This document shows, in pieces, positions 21,814-32,669 of a DNA stretch of 64,000 nucleotides; within the stretch, counting starts at the first letter, position 1, and every line of letters starts with the position of its first letter. Source of the DNA: Heliopora coerulea (lineage: Eukaryota; Cnidaria; Anthozoa; Scleralcyonacea; Helioporidae). The notes beneath the pieces are model-generated. The model saw only the letters and a list, made by a program, of their open reading frames with translations, was not told the origin of the DNA and searched no databases. Both the position numbers and the translations under genes were made by a program. The stretch covers positions 62,001 to 126,000 of the forward strand of contig JASJOG010000157.1 in NCBI GenBank assembly GCA_030142905.1, read 5' to 3'.

Positions 21814-22349
21814 ATGGAACCACCTTTCAATATGGTGATTGTCGGTATGACAGCTTGTGGCAAAACATATTATTTGTTAGACATGCTAGAAAAAAGTACA
21901 TGAAACATTTTGACTTTATAATTTCAATATGCTTAATATTTGAATATAATAAAACATATCAGGAGTGGAAATATTTAAATGATCCTGATTTTATAGCAAT
22001 TCAATGTGATCAGGATAAAGTCGACACTATACTCAAACATGCTTTAGATGTTTATAAAGAAACAAATTCATTTATCATTTTAGGCGACTGTGCTTCTAGC
22101 CAGGATGTTAAAAATCGTGTATCACAGTTGATTAGGTTAGCTTTCAGTGCTAGACATTATAACTTATCAACAATTATTATTATGCAACAGTTGACTTTTA
22201 TATCAAAACCATATCGCGAGAATATAAACAAATTAGTAACATTTTACAATCCGAACCGCAATAATATGAAAGTTATTACAGATAATTATCTAAACGGAGT
22301 CAGTAAAGATGAAATAACAGATATAATTGAAAAGATAAAAAAACAATAA
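21814..22349 (+). pseudogene. Packaging ATPase (FtsK/HerA type) of the Polinton-like element
   Basis: From ATG at 21814 the frame gives a P-loop GMTACGKT near residues 11-18 and then hits TGA at 21901. A second frame continues to 22349 with FIILGDCASS (Walker B-like, Asp present) and a segment MQQLTFISKPYRENINKLV typical of the family's sensor region. These ATPases pump DNA into capsids. The length (about 178 residues) is near that of small Polinton ATPases. One frameshift around 21895-21905 inactivates it. Confidence 0.82.
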
Positions 22350-22437
22350 ATATGCACGATTGGAGATAATGTTACACCACACTTATAATTATGAAGTTGT
22401 TATTCAGCAAAAATAAAATATATTGTATTATATATAA

Positions 22438-23116
22438 TGCCGAAATGCAAATCAAGCAGAAAAGTTGATAATATAAATGAAATAGATTCATTAGTTGAGG
22501 AAATTGAATCAGCTGAATCCGCTGTTAAGGAAGCAATAAATGGAACCTTAACTTAACCAATAATAAAAGAAGATAACCCCCTGTTGATGATAAAAAGAGG
22601 GGCGAATTATTAAAATTAGCTAAGGACGGTAAATTAGATAAATCAGTCGCTTATATTAATAAAGTTAGCCAGAAGGCAATCGACAAATTATATGCAGAAT
22701 ACGAACGGAGAAGACTCCAAAAGGCAAATGAGTTTTTAACAGATTTGATTATAAGCATGTTTAGTGACACATTAGGGGGTTTAGACGCTATAGAAAGTTC
22801 TGAACAATTATATAGTGATTTGAGAAAAGATGAGTTATTAAAAAAAGACGTTTACACAGTAATTGAGACAATAACTCCTTATTTGCGATTTTTGGGTATA
22901 CTTTCAGGCGGTATCACCACTGCTAAACATGTATATAATCATAAAACAAAGACTCAAACACATAATGAAACACATAATGAAAAAACCGAGCAATTATATT
23001 ATGAGAACCATTGCGCAACATCTCCAAACATTTCTACATATGTTAACACTATTTATCTTAATAAGGACATACATTTATTACACGATAATCGTATGACTAT
23101 TACCTACACAATATAA
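22438..23116 (+). pseudogene. Small basic/hydrophobic protein of the Polinton-like element
   Basis: 22438 starts MPKCKSSRKVDNINEIDSL and stops near 22557. After a frame change, 22590-23116 encodes KRGELLKLAKDGKLDKS, an Arg/Lys-rich segment, a glycine-containing hydrophobic stretch LRFLGILSGGITTAKHVYN and a hydrophilic tail. The two look like parts of one former gene. The family is not recognised; place and composition suggest a virion-associated protein. Confidence 0.5.
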
Positions 23117-23165
23117 TCGCTTATAACAAAATCCATATAACGTCACGCCACAGCTGTGTCGCTCA

Positions 23166-23397
23166 TTATATATTCGCAAGTGCTGAAATCGTACTAGACC
23201 AATTTTTAAGAACATCTCTAGCTTCATGAGGTTTCTTGTCGTTAAGCAATTCAAATAGATCTTCATCCAATAGACAGCAAATAATTTGACATTCTTACTG
23301 ATAAAAGGTACATCTATATCTTTCTCATAACCAGCGCCGTAAGTTTCTTCTAAACAAAATCCATGAAATTTGACAAACCAGTTCCGCTCTCAGCCAT
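23166..23397 (-). pseudogene. Small minus-strand gene at the element's end
   Basis: An ATG at 23397 opens MAESGTGLSNF, then two frame changes lead through EETYGAGYEKDIDVPF to an acidic end with DEDLFELLNDKKPHEARDVL before TAA at 23166. The order of frames suggests one ~75-residue protein with two frameshifts. It faces the other genes, as small terminal genes of such elements often do. Function unknown. Confidence 0.45.
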
Positions 23398-23399
23398 TT

Positions 23400-26300
23400 T
23401 GATTTTGATTTTGATTTTGATTATAAAGTGAGAATTTCCGTTTTATATACAAAATAATAGCTATATCGGGAAAGTCCCACTGTACTGCACCATCGATTTC
23501 CGTTTACATGACAATTCTATGAGTAGACAATAATAGCTTCATAGGGAAAGTCACACCGTTTTAATTATATTATCAGTATGTGGTATCATAATAATTTGTT
23601 GGATTTTTCTAGATCTTTTTTCTATGTGGATTTTAATTATGTTATCAGTATGTTATACTATAATAATTTATGGAATTTACAGGGATTTTTCTGGATCTTT
23701 CTGTGACGATATACACCCTACCCGGGTTTCGATACCTGGACATCCGGTACCCTAATGACGTAAACATTTTTAGGCGCCATTCTTGTACATTTCGCTATGT
23801 GTAAATGGACTTAGTATGCTGTGGTTTGTTTGACTTTTATGAACTATTAAAGAAGTAAATCGTTACACTTTCTATTAAAATTTCGGTGATAGATTTCGAG
23901 AGTGTGATCTGAGCATTTGGAGCCATTTTTTGTGATTTTGCGGCGGTAACCCCATGTTCCATACTACTAGAAAAGTTTGACCATTTCACGACCAGTACAC
24001 TTAATTAGACAACTCGAAAAGATAATTCGATACCGGAGCACATTCAACACACATAAACAAAACCGCGATAGTGATTCAAAAGGTTCAAAAAGGAGAGGAA
24101 ATCTAACAAATTAAATTGAAAACCTTGCAGGAAATTTTAGTAATTATCTCAAAGAATTTCTTCTCCAACAGACTTTGAAAGGTTCACTGGAACTGGTGGA
24201 ACTAGTCTAGATCCACCCCTGAACTACCACGGTTAAAATCAACCAGCACAAGTTTCCTGGACGCATTTCCATTTAAGAAGCAACCATGTGCTGGGATAGA
24301 ATGTCACAAAATTATGTCTGGAAGACAGTTTTGGCGTTAGACTGCCACACTGTTTATCAATAACTATTTTAAAAGAGAGACAATTCCTGTATGACCAAAA
24401 CAACTGCCCCCGATTACCTTTGTTATACTGCCCTGTTACCCCATTTAAAACATACCCATTCGTTTAGGTATCGTGTAATACTTGGATGATCATTACATTA
24501 TTCTTTACCCCTGAGGAAACTTGAAAGTTTCGGAATCATTCCTTGGGTAAAATTAACGAAAATTAAGACTATGAAGGAAAAGGTCGATTTATAAATAGAA
24601 TTAGTGTAATATTCGTACTTTCGCTTTTTATATACTAAAATGGACATTGAAATTACAGAAAGTTCAATGCTTACCGGTATCCGCAGTGTTTAATAAACAT
24701 TCATTTTCCTAGCTACATACTTCCAATAAAATTGAGAGGATTTCAAAATTATCTGGAAAACTGAAAATATTACTGATTTGACGAAACGTTTTGTACAATG
24801 TATTCATGAAAAGACAGGCGATCTATTTAATTGTGTTGAAATAAAAATGTTGAGCACGAAATTGAATGAAATTCTTTCATTTTTTGTATTTCTCAGCGAG
24901 CATGGGTAACTAGTCTGTGTGTTTGATGAACTGAAAACTACGAATTCGACCTGCAGCAGGGTTCTAGAACTACGATAATAAGCGTCGTCGGAAGTTGGGG
25001 GAAGCCATACAAGGTGATTGTCACTAAAAGAAAAACTGACTGGGTGACGTTGCCCAGCAACAATCGAAACCGAATAAAAAATCAACTGACACCAGCACGT
25101 TTTTGTGCATTCATTGCTCTGAACATCACAACAGGAACGGGTTATCAGTGATCCAAAATATTGCCCTAAGGAACATACTCTGAACCTCGATCAAAAAAGG
25201 AGTTTTTCGGTGAACTGTTCAGTGACTTTTTATTTGTAGTGAAACTAAAATTACTTCCGATGGCTGGAGTACTTTGCACCAGTTTATTTAGCAACATCAA
25301 CCAGTGGCTTTGCCAAGAGGGAACCTGGATAAAGGGGGACCAGGAAATTTTACTGGAATGATACCGTTATTGCCTGAAAAATTACATAAAGCATCTTCGA
25401 ATGCCGTGAATCAGTATCAGGAGGCTTAAACTATGATCAGTAGGTTTACCCTCAGGGCCAAAATTCCCCGTAGCCACGCTTTAAGTTCCTGTGAGATCTC
25501 TCCCACAAATAAATGTAAGTCTTCCTACGCTAATGACTTCAAAAACAAACCTCTTGAGGTGAAGACCTGAAATGCTTTCGATCGATAAAGATAACATTTT
25601 TGCAGAAAGTCACATGGTGTCGTTTATACCGCTTCAGAATTCAAAGAGTTTTTTATCTCCAATCGTGCACTTTCTTACACCTAAAAATGCTTTTTATTAA
25701 ACATGTAGTTGCTGGGGACATGTTTAACTGAGAGAACTATCCTGCATTGTTATGTTATCTTCTACACAGGGACAAATCGACGTCTTAACGTACGGAATTC
25801 CTTGACGTGGTACAAGAGACGGTTTGAAGATGCAGCTGCTTACTGAACTGAAACACCGAAGAAAGAACAATATTGACTGATCTTAACGAGGTTTTTATTA
25901 TAAAAACACTACACCTTCTTCACAGCAACAGTAAACAAGATCGTATATGTTGTATTGTCAATAGTAATGTAAAGTATGAGAATCGGAAGCTCATGGAGAG
26001 GTAGGAAACGTGGTAAGGAAAAGCTGTGTAATATACTTCGTAGGATGTTAGAAAGAATCGCTCAAAGCGTTACTCCAAGTTAGTTATGCATCTAGACCAA
26101 TCGAAAATTACATGATAACTAAATCAAACGAGCTTAAGTTTTGAAAGGAAACAGCGTAAGTCTCTCACCTCCACTATTCATGAAAAATATTAATTGTTCG
26201 GATCGATCAAAAACTGATTTCATGTAAACCAGTGGTGTTGTCTTCATAAAGGTACAAAAAAATTTCTAAGAGTTTCTGGAAACTTTCTTGTCGGTACGGA

Positions 26301-27690
26301 TAAAAAAGACAATAGAGATTATATCAGTCATATTTTTAGTTGAAATTTGATATTCGTTTTTCATAAGTCTTGAAATCTTTTCAATTTCATAAAAGCTTTC
26401 AATTTTTTTCACCACTTCCTTCACACACCCTCAAACATAAAATACATTTACAAGATGTTTGTTTTCATCAAGGATATACAGAGTTGAGATAGTCGCGAAT
26501 TGTTTATGTTTCTTGTAGTTTTACTTCCTTTTCGAAAATCTAATCAAAAATCAAACTATTTATTGCAAGGTAACGTTAATAGTTTGAGGTTTACCTTATG
26601 GATATTTTAAATCAATCATGTCAGACCCAAATAAAAATTCTAACACGCTGAAGATTTGATGGATTGTTAAAAGAGCTAAACGTAGACATCATATCAATTG
26701 AAAAAATTCTACTCAAATCAACTGCAATATTCTCATTAATGTTAGGTTTTGAAGTGTTTCCGGAGGTTATCCAAGTATTGTATAACGTGGATTGTTTGAA
26801 GTGGCACAAAGCCATAAACAGGACTTTAAGATGAGGGGGGTGAGTTTTCTAATTTGTGCTCTGTGACCGCATTTGTCCTTAATTTTGAAATTATGCTTAC
26901 AATCACAAGCAGTTGTTTTGATATCGCGTGATGATTTAACTTTAAGACTACCATAAAACTAGATACTATGATATTCTACGAAAAATTCAACCAAAATGCT
27001 TTCGAGCAGTTTGTTTTCTAGGCTAATTTAAACCATACATGTTAATCAATGAAAAAACGTAAATTGCTCGACAAAAACAATCCAAACTCGTCTACCACAG
27101 AAGGCTTCAAGAGAAAGATTTTGTGTAAGAAATATATTTGTTTTTCTGCGTATTAACGGGATGTTCAAAAATGCGTTTAACGCTCTTGTAGTGATTAGTA
27201 CATGGAAGTAATTATGAAATAACGACATATAAGGGGCTGATTACATGAAGACCAATGCGAAGTCAGACCGGCAAGACTTGAGATCGCACTCCATACAAGT
27301 CCTTGTTCTTGTTTCCAAGAAACAGGTTCGAAAAATAAACTCGGATCGGTCTCACACATTTCGGGTACTGGATCGACACAAATGACTTCAGACCGGTACA
27401 AGATTTACTTCATGAAAACACGAAATCTCTCCAGATCAACCATTGATGAGGCAAAGAACAAGAAAAACATTGTTGCTGAGAATACAAGCTCCCAATTTGG
27501 ACTGAAATGTTTGCAAAAGCATGGTATGAGTTTCATTCCGGTCTCATGTAAACACTTCAGAAGATTTTCACTTTGGTAACGGTCTGAATTCGTGCGGGTC
27601 TTATGTAATCAGTTACTAAGAGGCTGAGCTCTTAAAAATCAAGTAGATTCCGCATTACTGTTGAGTTTTCTTTTAGCCATGACAAGGTTA
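23400..27690. other. Long gene-poor stretch
   Basis: TTTTGA repeats at 23397-23430, then AT-rich sequence. A 56-codon frame at ~26655-26825 has no start or splice support. Two near-repeats of ATTATATTATCAGTATG.GGTA lie at ~23565 and 23635. No gene is supported. Confidence 0.45.
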
Positions 27691-27696
27691 AAAACG

Positions 27697-27705
27697 TATA
27701 AAAGG
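27697..27705 (+). promoter_or_regulatory. TATA box of the secreted-precursor gene
   Basis: TATAAAAGG lies 52 bases upstream of the ATG at 27749. The paralogous locus has CATAAATAG at 36086-36094, also 52 bases before its ATG, so the spacing is conserved. Confidence 0.65.
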
Positions 27706-27748
27706 ATCAGCATGACGTTTTGTGAGTCAGTTGTGAAACAAGGTCAAG

Positions 27749-27885
27749 ATGAAGCTTTTTACTGTCTTAGCTTTGGGCATCGCCATCTTTGGGATCCATT
27801 TTAGCAGAGGTTTATGTGAAGAAGCACAAGAAGGTGATTTTGTTGAAAATCTCAATCCTGACAGCTATTCAGACGATGAAGAGAT
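27749..27885 (+). CDS. Secreted acidic-cationic precursor, exon 1 (signal peptide)
   Basis: Encodes MKLFTVLALGIAIFGIHFSR, a classical signal peptide with a probable cleavage site near Gly21-Cys23, and then an acidic segment (CEEAQEGDF, SYSDDEE). It ends in phase 2 at GAG AT|gtaaga. If unspliced, the next in-frame codons are ATG TAA. Whole gene: exons 27749-27885, 28099-28203, 29628-29794, 30381-30415, giving 147 residues. Confidence 0.75.
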
Positions 27886-28098
27886 GTAAGAAGTCCAATT
27901 AATTTAAGCATTAAGACATAATAGAGTATAAATGATAAAGCTCTAGCTTTGGTCTCAGTCTGTATGTAAAACTCCAGCTCTTCCTCATTTTCTTTAACAC
28001 AAATTATGTTTCCCTAAATTTTAACAAGCATGCAATCTGCAACATATAGAAATGAACAATATGCGATTTGATTTAACTTAATATCTTGAACTTTTTAG

Positions 28099-28203
28099 AC
28101 CTAATGAGTTCAAAATAAAAGAAGAGAGGTATAACGATTATGATGACGATAAAGACGATGATGAAAACAAATCGAACCTTAATTTATCAGTGGTGACCAA
28201 CAG
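28099..28203 (+). CDS. Secreted acidic-cationic precursor, exon 2 (acidic pro-region)
   Basis: Acceptor ctttttag, donor AACAG|gtattc, phase 2 to 2. It encodes residues 46-80, with NDYDDDKDDDENKSNLNL at its centre, an Asp-dominated stretch. The homologous exon at 37405 has NDYAKEEESDVQGDNDDDSN in the same place, which supports both being real exons of one family. Confidence 0.72.
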
Positions 28204-28348
28204 GTATTCAGTCTTACTAAAAATTCAACGTTTTAGATTCACTGTTAAAGAGAGGGAATGAAAATCATCAAAAAGCCTTTGTATCTGATAAAATGTGGTC
28301 ATGAAGGAACCTAAAATTAACTCCCATCAGCAGGATAAGAATTGTATT

Positions 28349-28629
28349 AAAACCATGAAATAAAAATGGAGTGCTGCGTAGGCAGTGTTGAAATCGAAGT
28401 GAAATAATCAGAAAGGTTTGAGTACTGCCGAAATGTGAAAGTAGTTATCTAACATTTCGAGCGAAGGCCCTTCGTCAGAGAGAAAAAACATGGAAGGATT
28501 TCCCATATATATATTCCGTGTTTTTCGATCCTCCCATGTTTTTTCTCTCTGACGAAGGATCTTCGCTCGAAACATTAGATAACTACTCTCACATTTCGGC
28601 AGTACTCAAACCTTTCTGATTATTTCACT
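28349..28629. mobile_element. Palindromic element with target duplication
   Basis: The arms 28399-28493 and 28534-28628 are inverted copies containing GTACTGCCGAAATGTG, GCGAAGG..CTTCG and TCAGAGAGAAAAAACATG. The sequence AAGAATTGTATT occurs at 28337-28348 and again at 28630-28641, consistent with a target-site duplication. It lies in intron 2 of the precursor gene and shares its motif with the hairpin at 8788-8873. Confidence 0.75.
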
Positions 28630-28641
28630 AAGAATTGTATT

Positions 28642-28712
28642 ATTTTACTCTGGCAAACTCAAGGCGATTTTACTCGACAAAAAGGAAGATCTCGCCGGGA
28701 AAGAGTTTATGT
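28642..28712. repeat. Fragment of the TCGTCTGGCG MITE family
   Basis: TTTTACTCTGGCAAACTC..GCGATTTTACTCGACAAAAAGG resembles one half of the MITEs at 9570 and 54966. Confidence 0.5.
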
Positions 28713-29627
28713 TATGCCCAAACATATGTTGGGCAAGTGTCTTTGTATTTTTTTTTTTTCATAACACCAAATGTTACACAACAAAAACAGTGTATTGAGG
28801 GTAATTCGTTAACATTTCTTCAAAAACCGCCTTTAAACATCTAATCGATCAAAATCTAGTTCCGTGAACAATGCACGGATTGTATTAATTCTCTTCGCAC
28901 ATATAGGGTCATATATGGCCTTATATGTCGAGTCTATCAGGCAAAATAGAGCAATTTCGAATTGCTTTAGATACAACATTGTTAAAAAGCTTATCAAAGC
29001 GACCATAAGGAGTCTCCTTCTCTGCTCCACCCCCTTGTCCCCTCCCGGGGAAAGCGAGTTCACGGGAACAGAGTCCTTGTAGGGTCACACCTGCACCGGT
29101 CCACCTGCACGTGGGCTCCAAGTGTGTGGCTGTTCCTTTTATCTACATACCCGCAGCATAGTCCTCCATCCTCTCATGTAGGACGCTTCTCTCGGTGTTC
29201 AGTAAAGAAATCGCGTAGAATCGCATTTTAAGTGCATTGACCCTAAACACCTCCAAAAGAATCGGTGGTTAAAAGGATAACTGGGATCACGTAAAAATTG
29301 CAGGATGAAGCATATGGGGGTCCCTAAAGTCGATTCCATAAACTGTTTCCAGCACGTAGGCAGTCTCTAAGCAACTGCCTATATACCTGTGCGCAATTGA
29401 TTCAAGAACTTAATTCGACCCAGCCCATACAACAAACATTGCGGCACTCAAAACTGAACTGCAATTCAGAACTGTATCGAGCCAAAATAAAATTGAAAAG
29501 GAATGCAAATCCTAAGAATCTTGTCATTACAGTGATTCTGGAAGGCTCTCTGTTAAACTTTAAATCGAAATTTAAAAAGTTTAACATTTCTATTAGCCTG
29601 AAATTTTTAACTATTTTCATTGTATAG

Positions 29628-29794
29628 CGACAGTGAAGAAGAAATGCCCAAAGCGATGTTCAAGCAGGCAGACCAACCCAAGAAGTCTAAGAAAGCTCCA
29701 GTGAGACGGCAGCGTATTCGAACACCAATTAATAGGCAAAAAATGAACAAGATCTGCAAATGGGTGAACACTGCGCCATATGGCCTTCCAGGAA
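29628..29794 (+). CDS. Secreted acidic-cationic precursor, exon 3 (cationic domain)
   Basis: Acceptor ttgtatag, donor CCAGGAA|gtaaat; phase 2 to 1. It encodes residues 81-136. After DSEEEMPKAMFKQ the charge reverses: KKSKKAPVRRQRIR and NRQKMNKICKWVN, then TAPYGLPG. Dibasic sites (KK at 99-100, RR at 107-108) could release a mature cationic peptide. The exon at 38511 is its homologue, with an Arg run at the same position and NKVCGYVK against NKICKWVN. Confidence 0.72.
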
Positions 29795-29864
29795 GTAAAT
29801 GTATGATAGTATTGCATTATTTTAATGAAGTAGTTGAATTGAGAAAGGAGAGACGGGAGAAAGG

Positions 29865-30280
29865 AAGGAAGGAAGGAAGGAAGGGAGGGAGGAAAAAAGG
29901 GAAGGAAAGAAGGAAGTAAGGTAGCAAAGAAGGACAGAAGGAGGGAAGGAAGGGAAGGAAGGGAAGGAAGGGAAGGAAGGGAAGGAAGGGAAGGAAGGGA
30001 AGGAAGGGAAGGAAGGGAAGGAAGGGAAGGAAGGGAAGGAAGGGAAGGAAGGGAAGGAAGGGAAGGAAGGGAAGGAAGGGAAGGAAGGGAAGGAAGGGAA
30101 GGAAGGGAAGGAAGGGAAGGAAGGGAAGGAAAGGATGGAAGGGAAGGAAGGGAAGGAAGGGATGGAAGGGAAGGAAGGGAAGGAAGGGAAGGAAGGGAAG
30201 GAAGGGAAGGAAGGGATGAAAGGGAAGGAATGGAAGGAAGGAAGGAAGTTAAGGAAGGAAGGAAGGAAGGAAAAAGTAAT
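29865..30280. repeat. GGAAG-type minisatellite
   Basis: About 400 bp of GGGAAGGAA units, nearly pure purine on the plus strand, in intron 3 of the precursor gene. The long Pro-Ser-Leu frame on the minus strand is a repeat by-product. Confidence 0.92.
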
Positions 30281-30380
30281 GAAGGGTGAGAGAAAGGAAG
30301 AAACACATGCTTTGATGAATAGATTTGTGTCCTAATTTACACCAATCAAATTTTACATGTCACATAATTTTCTTTTCAAG

Positions 30381-30415
30381 TTGCTAAATGGCTTTGTGGT
30401 TTTCCAAAACTTTGA
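30381..30415 (+). CDS. Secreted acidic-cationic precursor, exon 4 (C-terminus)
   Basis: Acceptor tcttttcaag in phase 1. It encodes IAKWLCGFPKL then TGA at 30413-30415. With exon 3 the mature part carries two cysteines (124 and 142) that could form one disulphide. A donor (gtaagt) follows 8 bases after the stop, and AATAAA is at 30719, so the stop lies just before a 3' UTR intron. The homologous exon at 39467 encodes TLKWVCRIQSFGR and also stops just before a donor. The acidic pro-region with cationic tail resembles the general plan of cnidarian antimicrobial precursors such as arminins, but there is no sequence match I can claim. Confidence 0.7.
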
Positions 30416-30718
30416 TGCTGGGGTAAGTACAAATTTCTTTCTCTTCCTGGAATATGTTTTTTCGTTCCGTAGCCTATGCATTTTCCCGAAACTACCGTTG
30501 CATTTTTAAATAACGCAGCAGAAGTAAGCTGGTATTTATAAATTGTAATTGATTTATAAATTTATTTTTCCTAACAGAAAGCGCATCGATAGAGATGAAT
30601 CCCAAGGGAAATTAAGAAAAATCTTTCAGAAATAGAACTTACAGAATGATTTCAACTGAACTATATGACTAGTACATGTAATTGTTTATATTTTCTCTGA
30701 AATAGAATGAAAACGTCA

Positions 30719-30724
30719 ATAAAA
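30719..30724 (+). promoter_or_regulatory. Polyadenylation signal AATAAA
   Basis: Lies about 140 bases into a candidate last exon that follows the acceptor ttcctaacag at 30577. Plausible 3' end of the precursor gene. Confidence 0.5.
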
Positions 30725-30945
30725 TTTCTCATAGAACACTATCTCGTTTTTTATCGTTAAAAATTTATCCAAGAGTCTAATGAGGAGAGAAAGGCCTATG
30801 GTGGGTTTCAAGTTAAAGTTCCTATTCCCTAAAATATTATTAAAGACATCACGTGGCCTCTTCGCTGCATCCATTTGTAACAAGCTAGAAAACCAGCAAA
30901 CGACTTTTGCCTTTCGTGAATATCAAGAAAAAATTTGTATTTTAA

Positions 30946-31399
30946 CTCGTTACATTCCAAAGCATCTCCCTTTGACGAGTGGAATCGTCTGGTGTTCGTG
31001 GGAGTAAAGTTGTCCGGTGCTAGCTAGAATAAAATTTTTTGGCATTAGCCAGAGGAAAGTTGTCTGGTGTTCAACATAGTAAAATCGTCTTCTGTTCAAT
31101 AGAGTAAAATTGTGTGGTGTTCGACTGAGAGAAATCGTTTGGCATTACCAAGAGTAAAATTATGTGGCGTTAGTCAGAGGAAAATCGCCTTGGGTTAGCT
31201 AGGATAAACTCTACTGATGTTAGTTAGAGAAAAACAATAAAAGTCGTTTTCGGATCGAAAAGAGTTAAGATCTTCTAGACTAATATTGAGATATTTTAAC
31301 CTTTTCGGGTCCATACCCGACTTTGGCATTTTACTCTGACTAACGCCAGACGATTTTACTAGTTATAGGGAGAGCTCTTGGACAGGAAAAGGCTAAGAC
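30946..31399. mobile_element. MITE of the TCGTCTGGCG family with expanded core
   Basis: The outer parts (CATCTCCCTTTGACGAGT on the left; GGTCCATACCCGACTTTGGC, GCCAGACGATTTTACT and GGACAGGAAAAGG on the right) match the compact element at 54966-55068. The core is amplified as a 25-bp tandem repeat. Confidence 0.7.
30983..31232. repeat. 25-bp tandem repeat, ten units
   Basis: Ten consecutive units of exactly 25 bp, each close to AATCGTCTGGTGTTAGCCAG followed by AGTAA, starting at 30983. Units differ at several positions but never in length. Confidence 0.85.
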
Positions 31400-32660
31400 G
31401 ATTTGTGTAATTTACTAAGATTCCTCCGGTGAAACTGGGGTAGAGTGGGGGTGGAAGGAATCCCCAGATCTCCTTTTGGTCAAGTCACTGCCGAGTTCCT
31501 TGTTCTACACCTACACAACAATATCTACGGGTGGATCTACAATATTTTTTACCTTTGTCAAAAATTAAATTGATCACGAAATTGCACAAGAGTAATCCCC
31601 TCCTATGGGTTTGTAACCTTGTGGGCCTTACGACGAACCAAAATATATAATCATTAGAAATTCGGGTTATATATATATTGTATAACCATATAATTACTGT
31701 TGTTCAAGCAATCGCTTGATGGTTCAGATCTGAAAATCAGAAACATTTATAACTAAGCAACAAACACGATTATTTAACTACTCTGACGTCTGCTAACGCA
31801 GCAGTATATGAAACTGTTTTCCATAGTCCTGAATTCACTTCTGAATTCACTAAAACGGTTTGCACGCGTGCCACATGATGAATATTGAATTACCCAAACA
31901 ACCCGCAAGCTATAAAAGTACAGGCGGTATAATTATTGAAAACCCATTGAAACGTTACACTGAAAGCATGAATAAATCAGCTTGTCCCACCAGCATACGA
32001 ATCTGGCAATAGAGTCTGTTTAAAATCATAGGAGTAAATTATGTTATATTTTTGACATGCCAGCTGTTAACACTTAGTAACGAAGAGATGAACTCCAGAT
32101 AGTGTTCAACTTAATATGAATCCGACCCATAATTTTATTTGCTTACTAAGCCTTGTTAAAATCGCCAGGTTGTTTCCGTAACAAAATCAATAAAGTTTAC
32201 AGAAGTTAACCTTCTCAGTCGAAGGGTTATGTTGTAGCAAAAAAATATGAAAATAAACACAGAGTGAATGCTAAATTTGCGGGTAACATGAAACAGAATA
32301 ACGTTACCGTTTAAAAAAGCAAGATGACCAAGTTCTGAAAAGCGTGATATCATGATGATGGAAGGATTTCACCCTCATGGACGTAAATGGCGAATCGTTT
32401 GGCCCACGCACGTTTTGCACATGATTACCATGCAAAAGCGATAATCGCAAATGAGATTACAAATCCCTTCGTTTACTTGAAGGAAAAATGTTTGAAAGGC
32501 ACTTTAGCCGTATTGAAGAGCAAACGGACGTTGCTGGGCGGAAACACGGGAAGGCGAAGCTTATGAATTGAAGTGTAAATTTGAAAACTATGTAGACCAG
32601 TAAAAGGGGAAGCAAAAATCAACAAAATCTCAGAAACCGCGGATGAATAAATTGGATAAC
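31400..32660. other. No feature recognised
   Basis: A short TATATA block occurs at 31670-31682. Otherwise no gene or repeat is supported. Confidence 0.45.
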
Positions 32661-32669
32661 AATTTTATC

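Larger units (their letters stand above)
17845..23397. mobile_element. Maverick/Polinton-like element remnant
   Basis: A run of ancient, broken genes of a virus-like giant DNA transposon: integrase C-terminus with chromodomain, a large unknown protein, a major-capsid-like protein, a packaging ATPase, a small basic/hydrophobic protein, and one small gene on the opposite strand at the far end. Codon use is very AT-rich compared with the host exons. No DNA polymerase B, no protease and no integrase catalytic core are seen, and I could not find terminal inverted repeats, so the element is partial. All genes have frameshifts or stops. Confidence 0.8.

Noticed and set aside
26621..26830. 56-64 codon frames on both strands
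   Set aside because: No start, splice or family evidence.
28534..28596. Hammerhead in the GACGAAGG..GAAAC hairpin
   Set aside because: CTGACGA and GAAAC are present, but the stem uses core bases (GAAGG/CTTC), so the hammerhead core cannot form.
29617..30306. 229-codon Leu-Pro-Ser frame on the minus strand
   Set aside because: Produced by the GGGAAGGAA minisatellite; the plus strand here carries the real exon 3.
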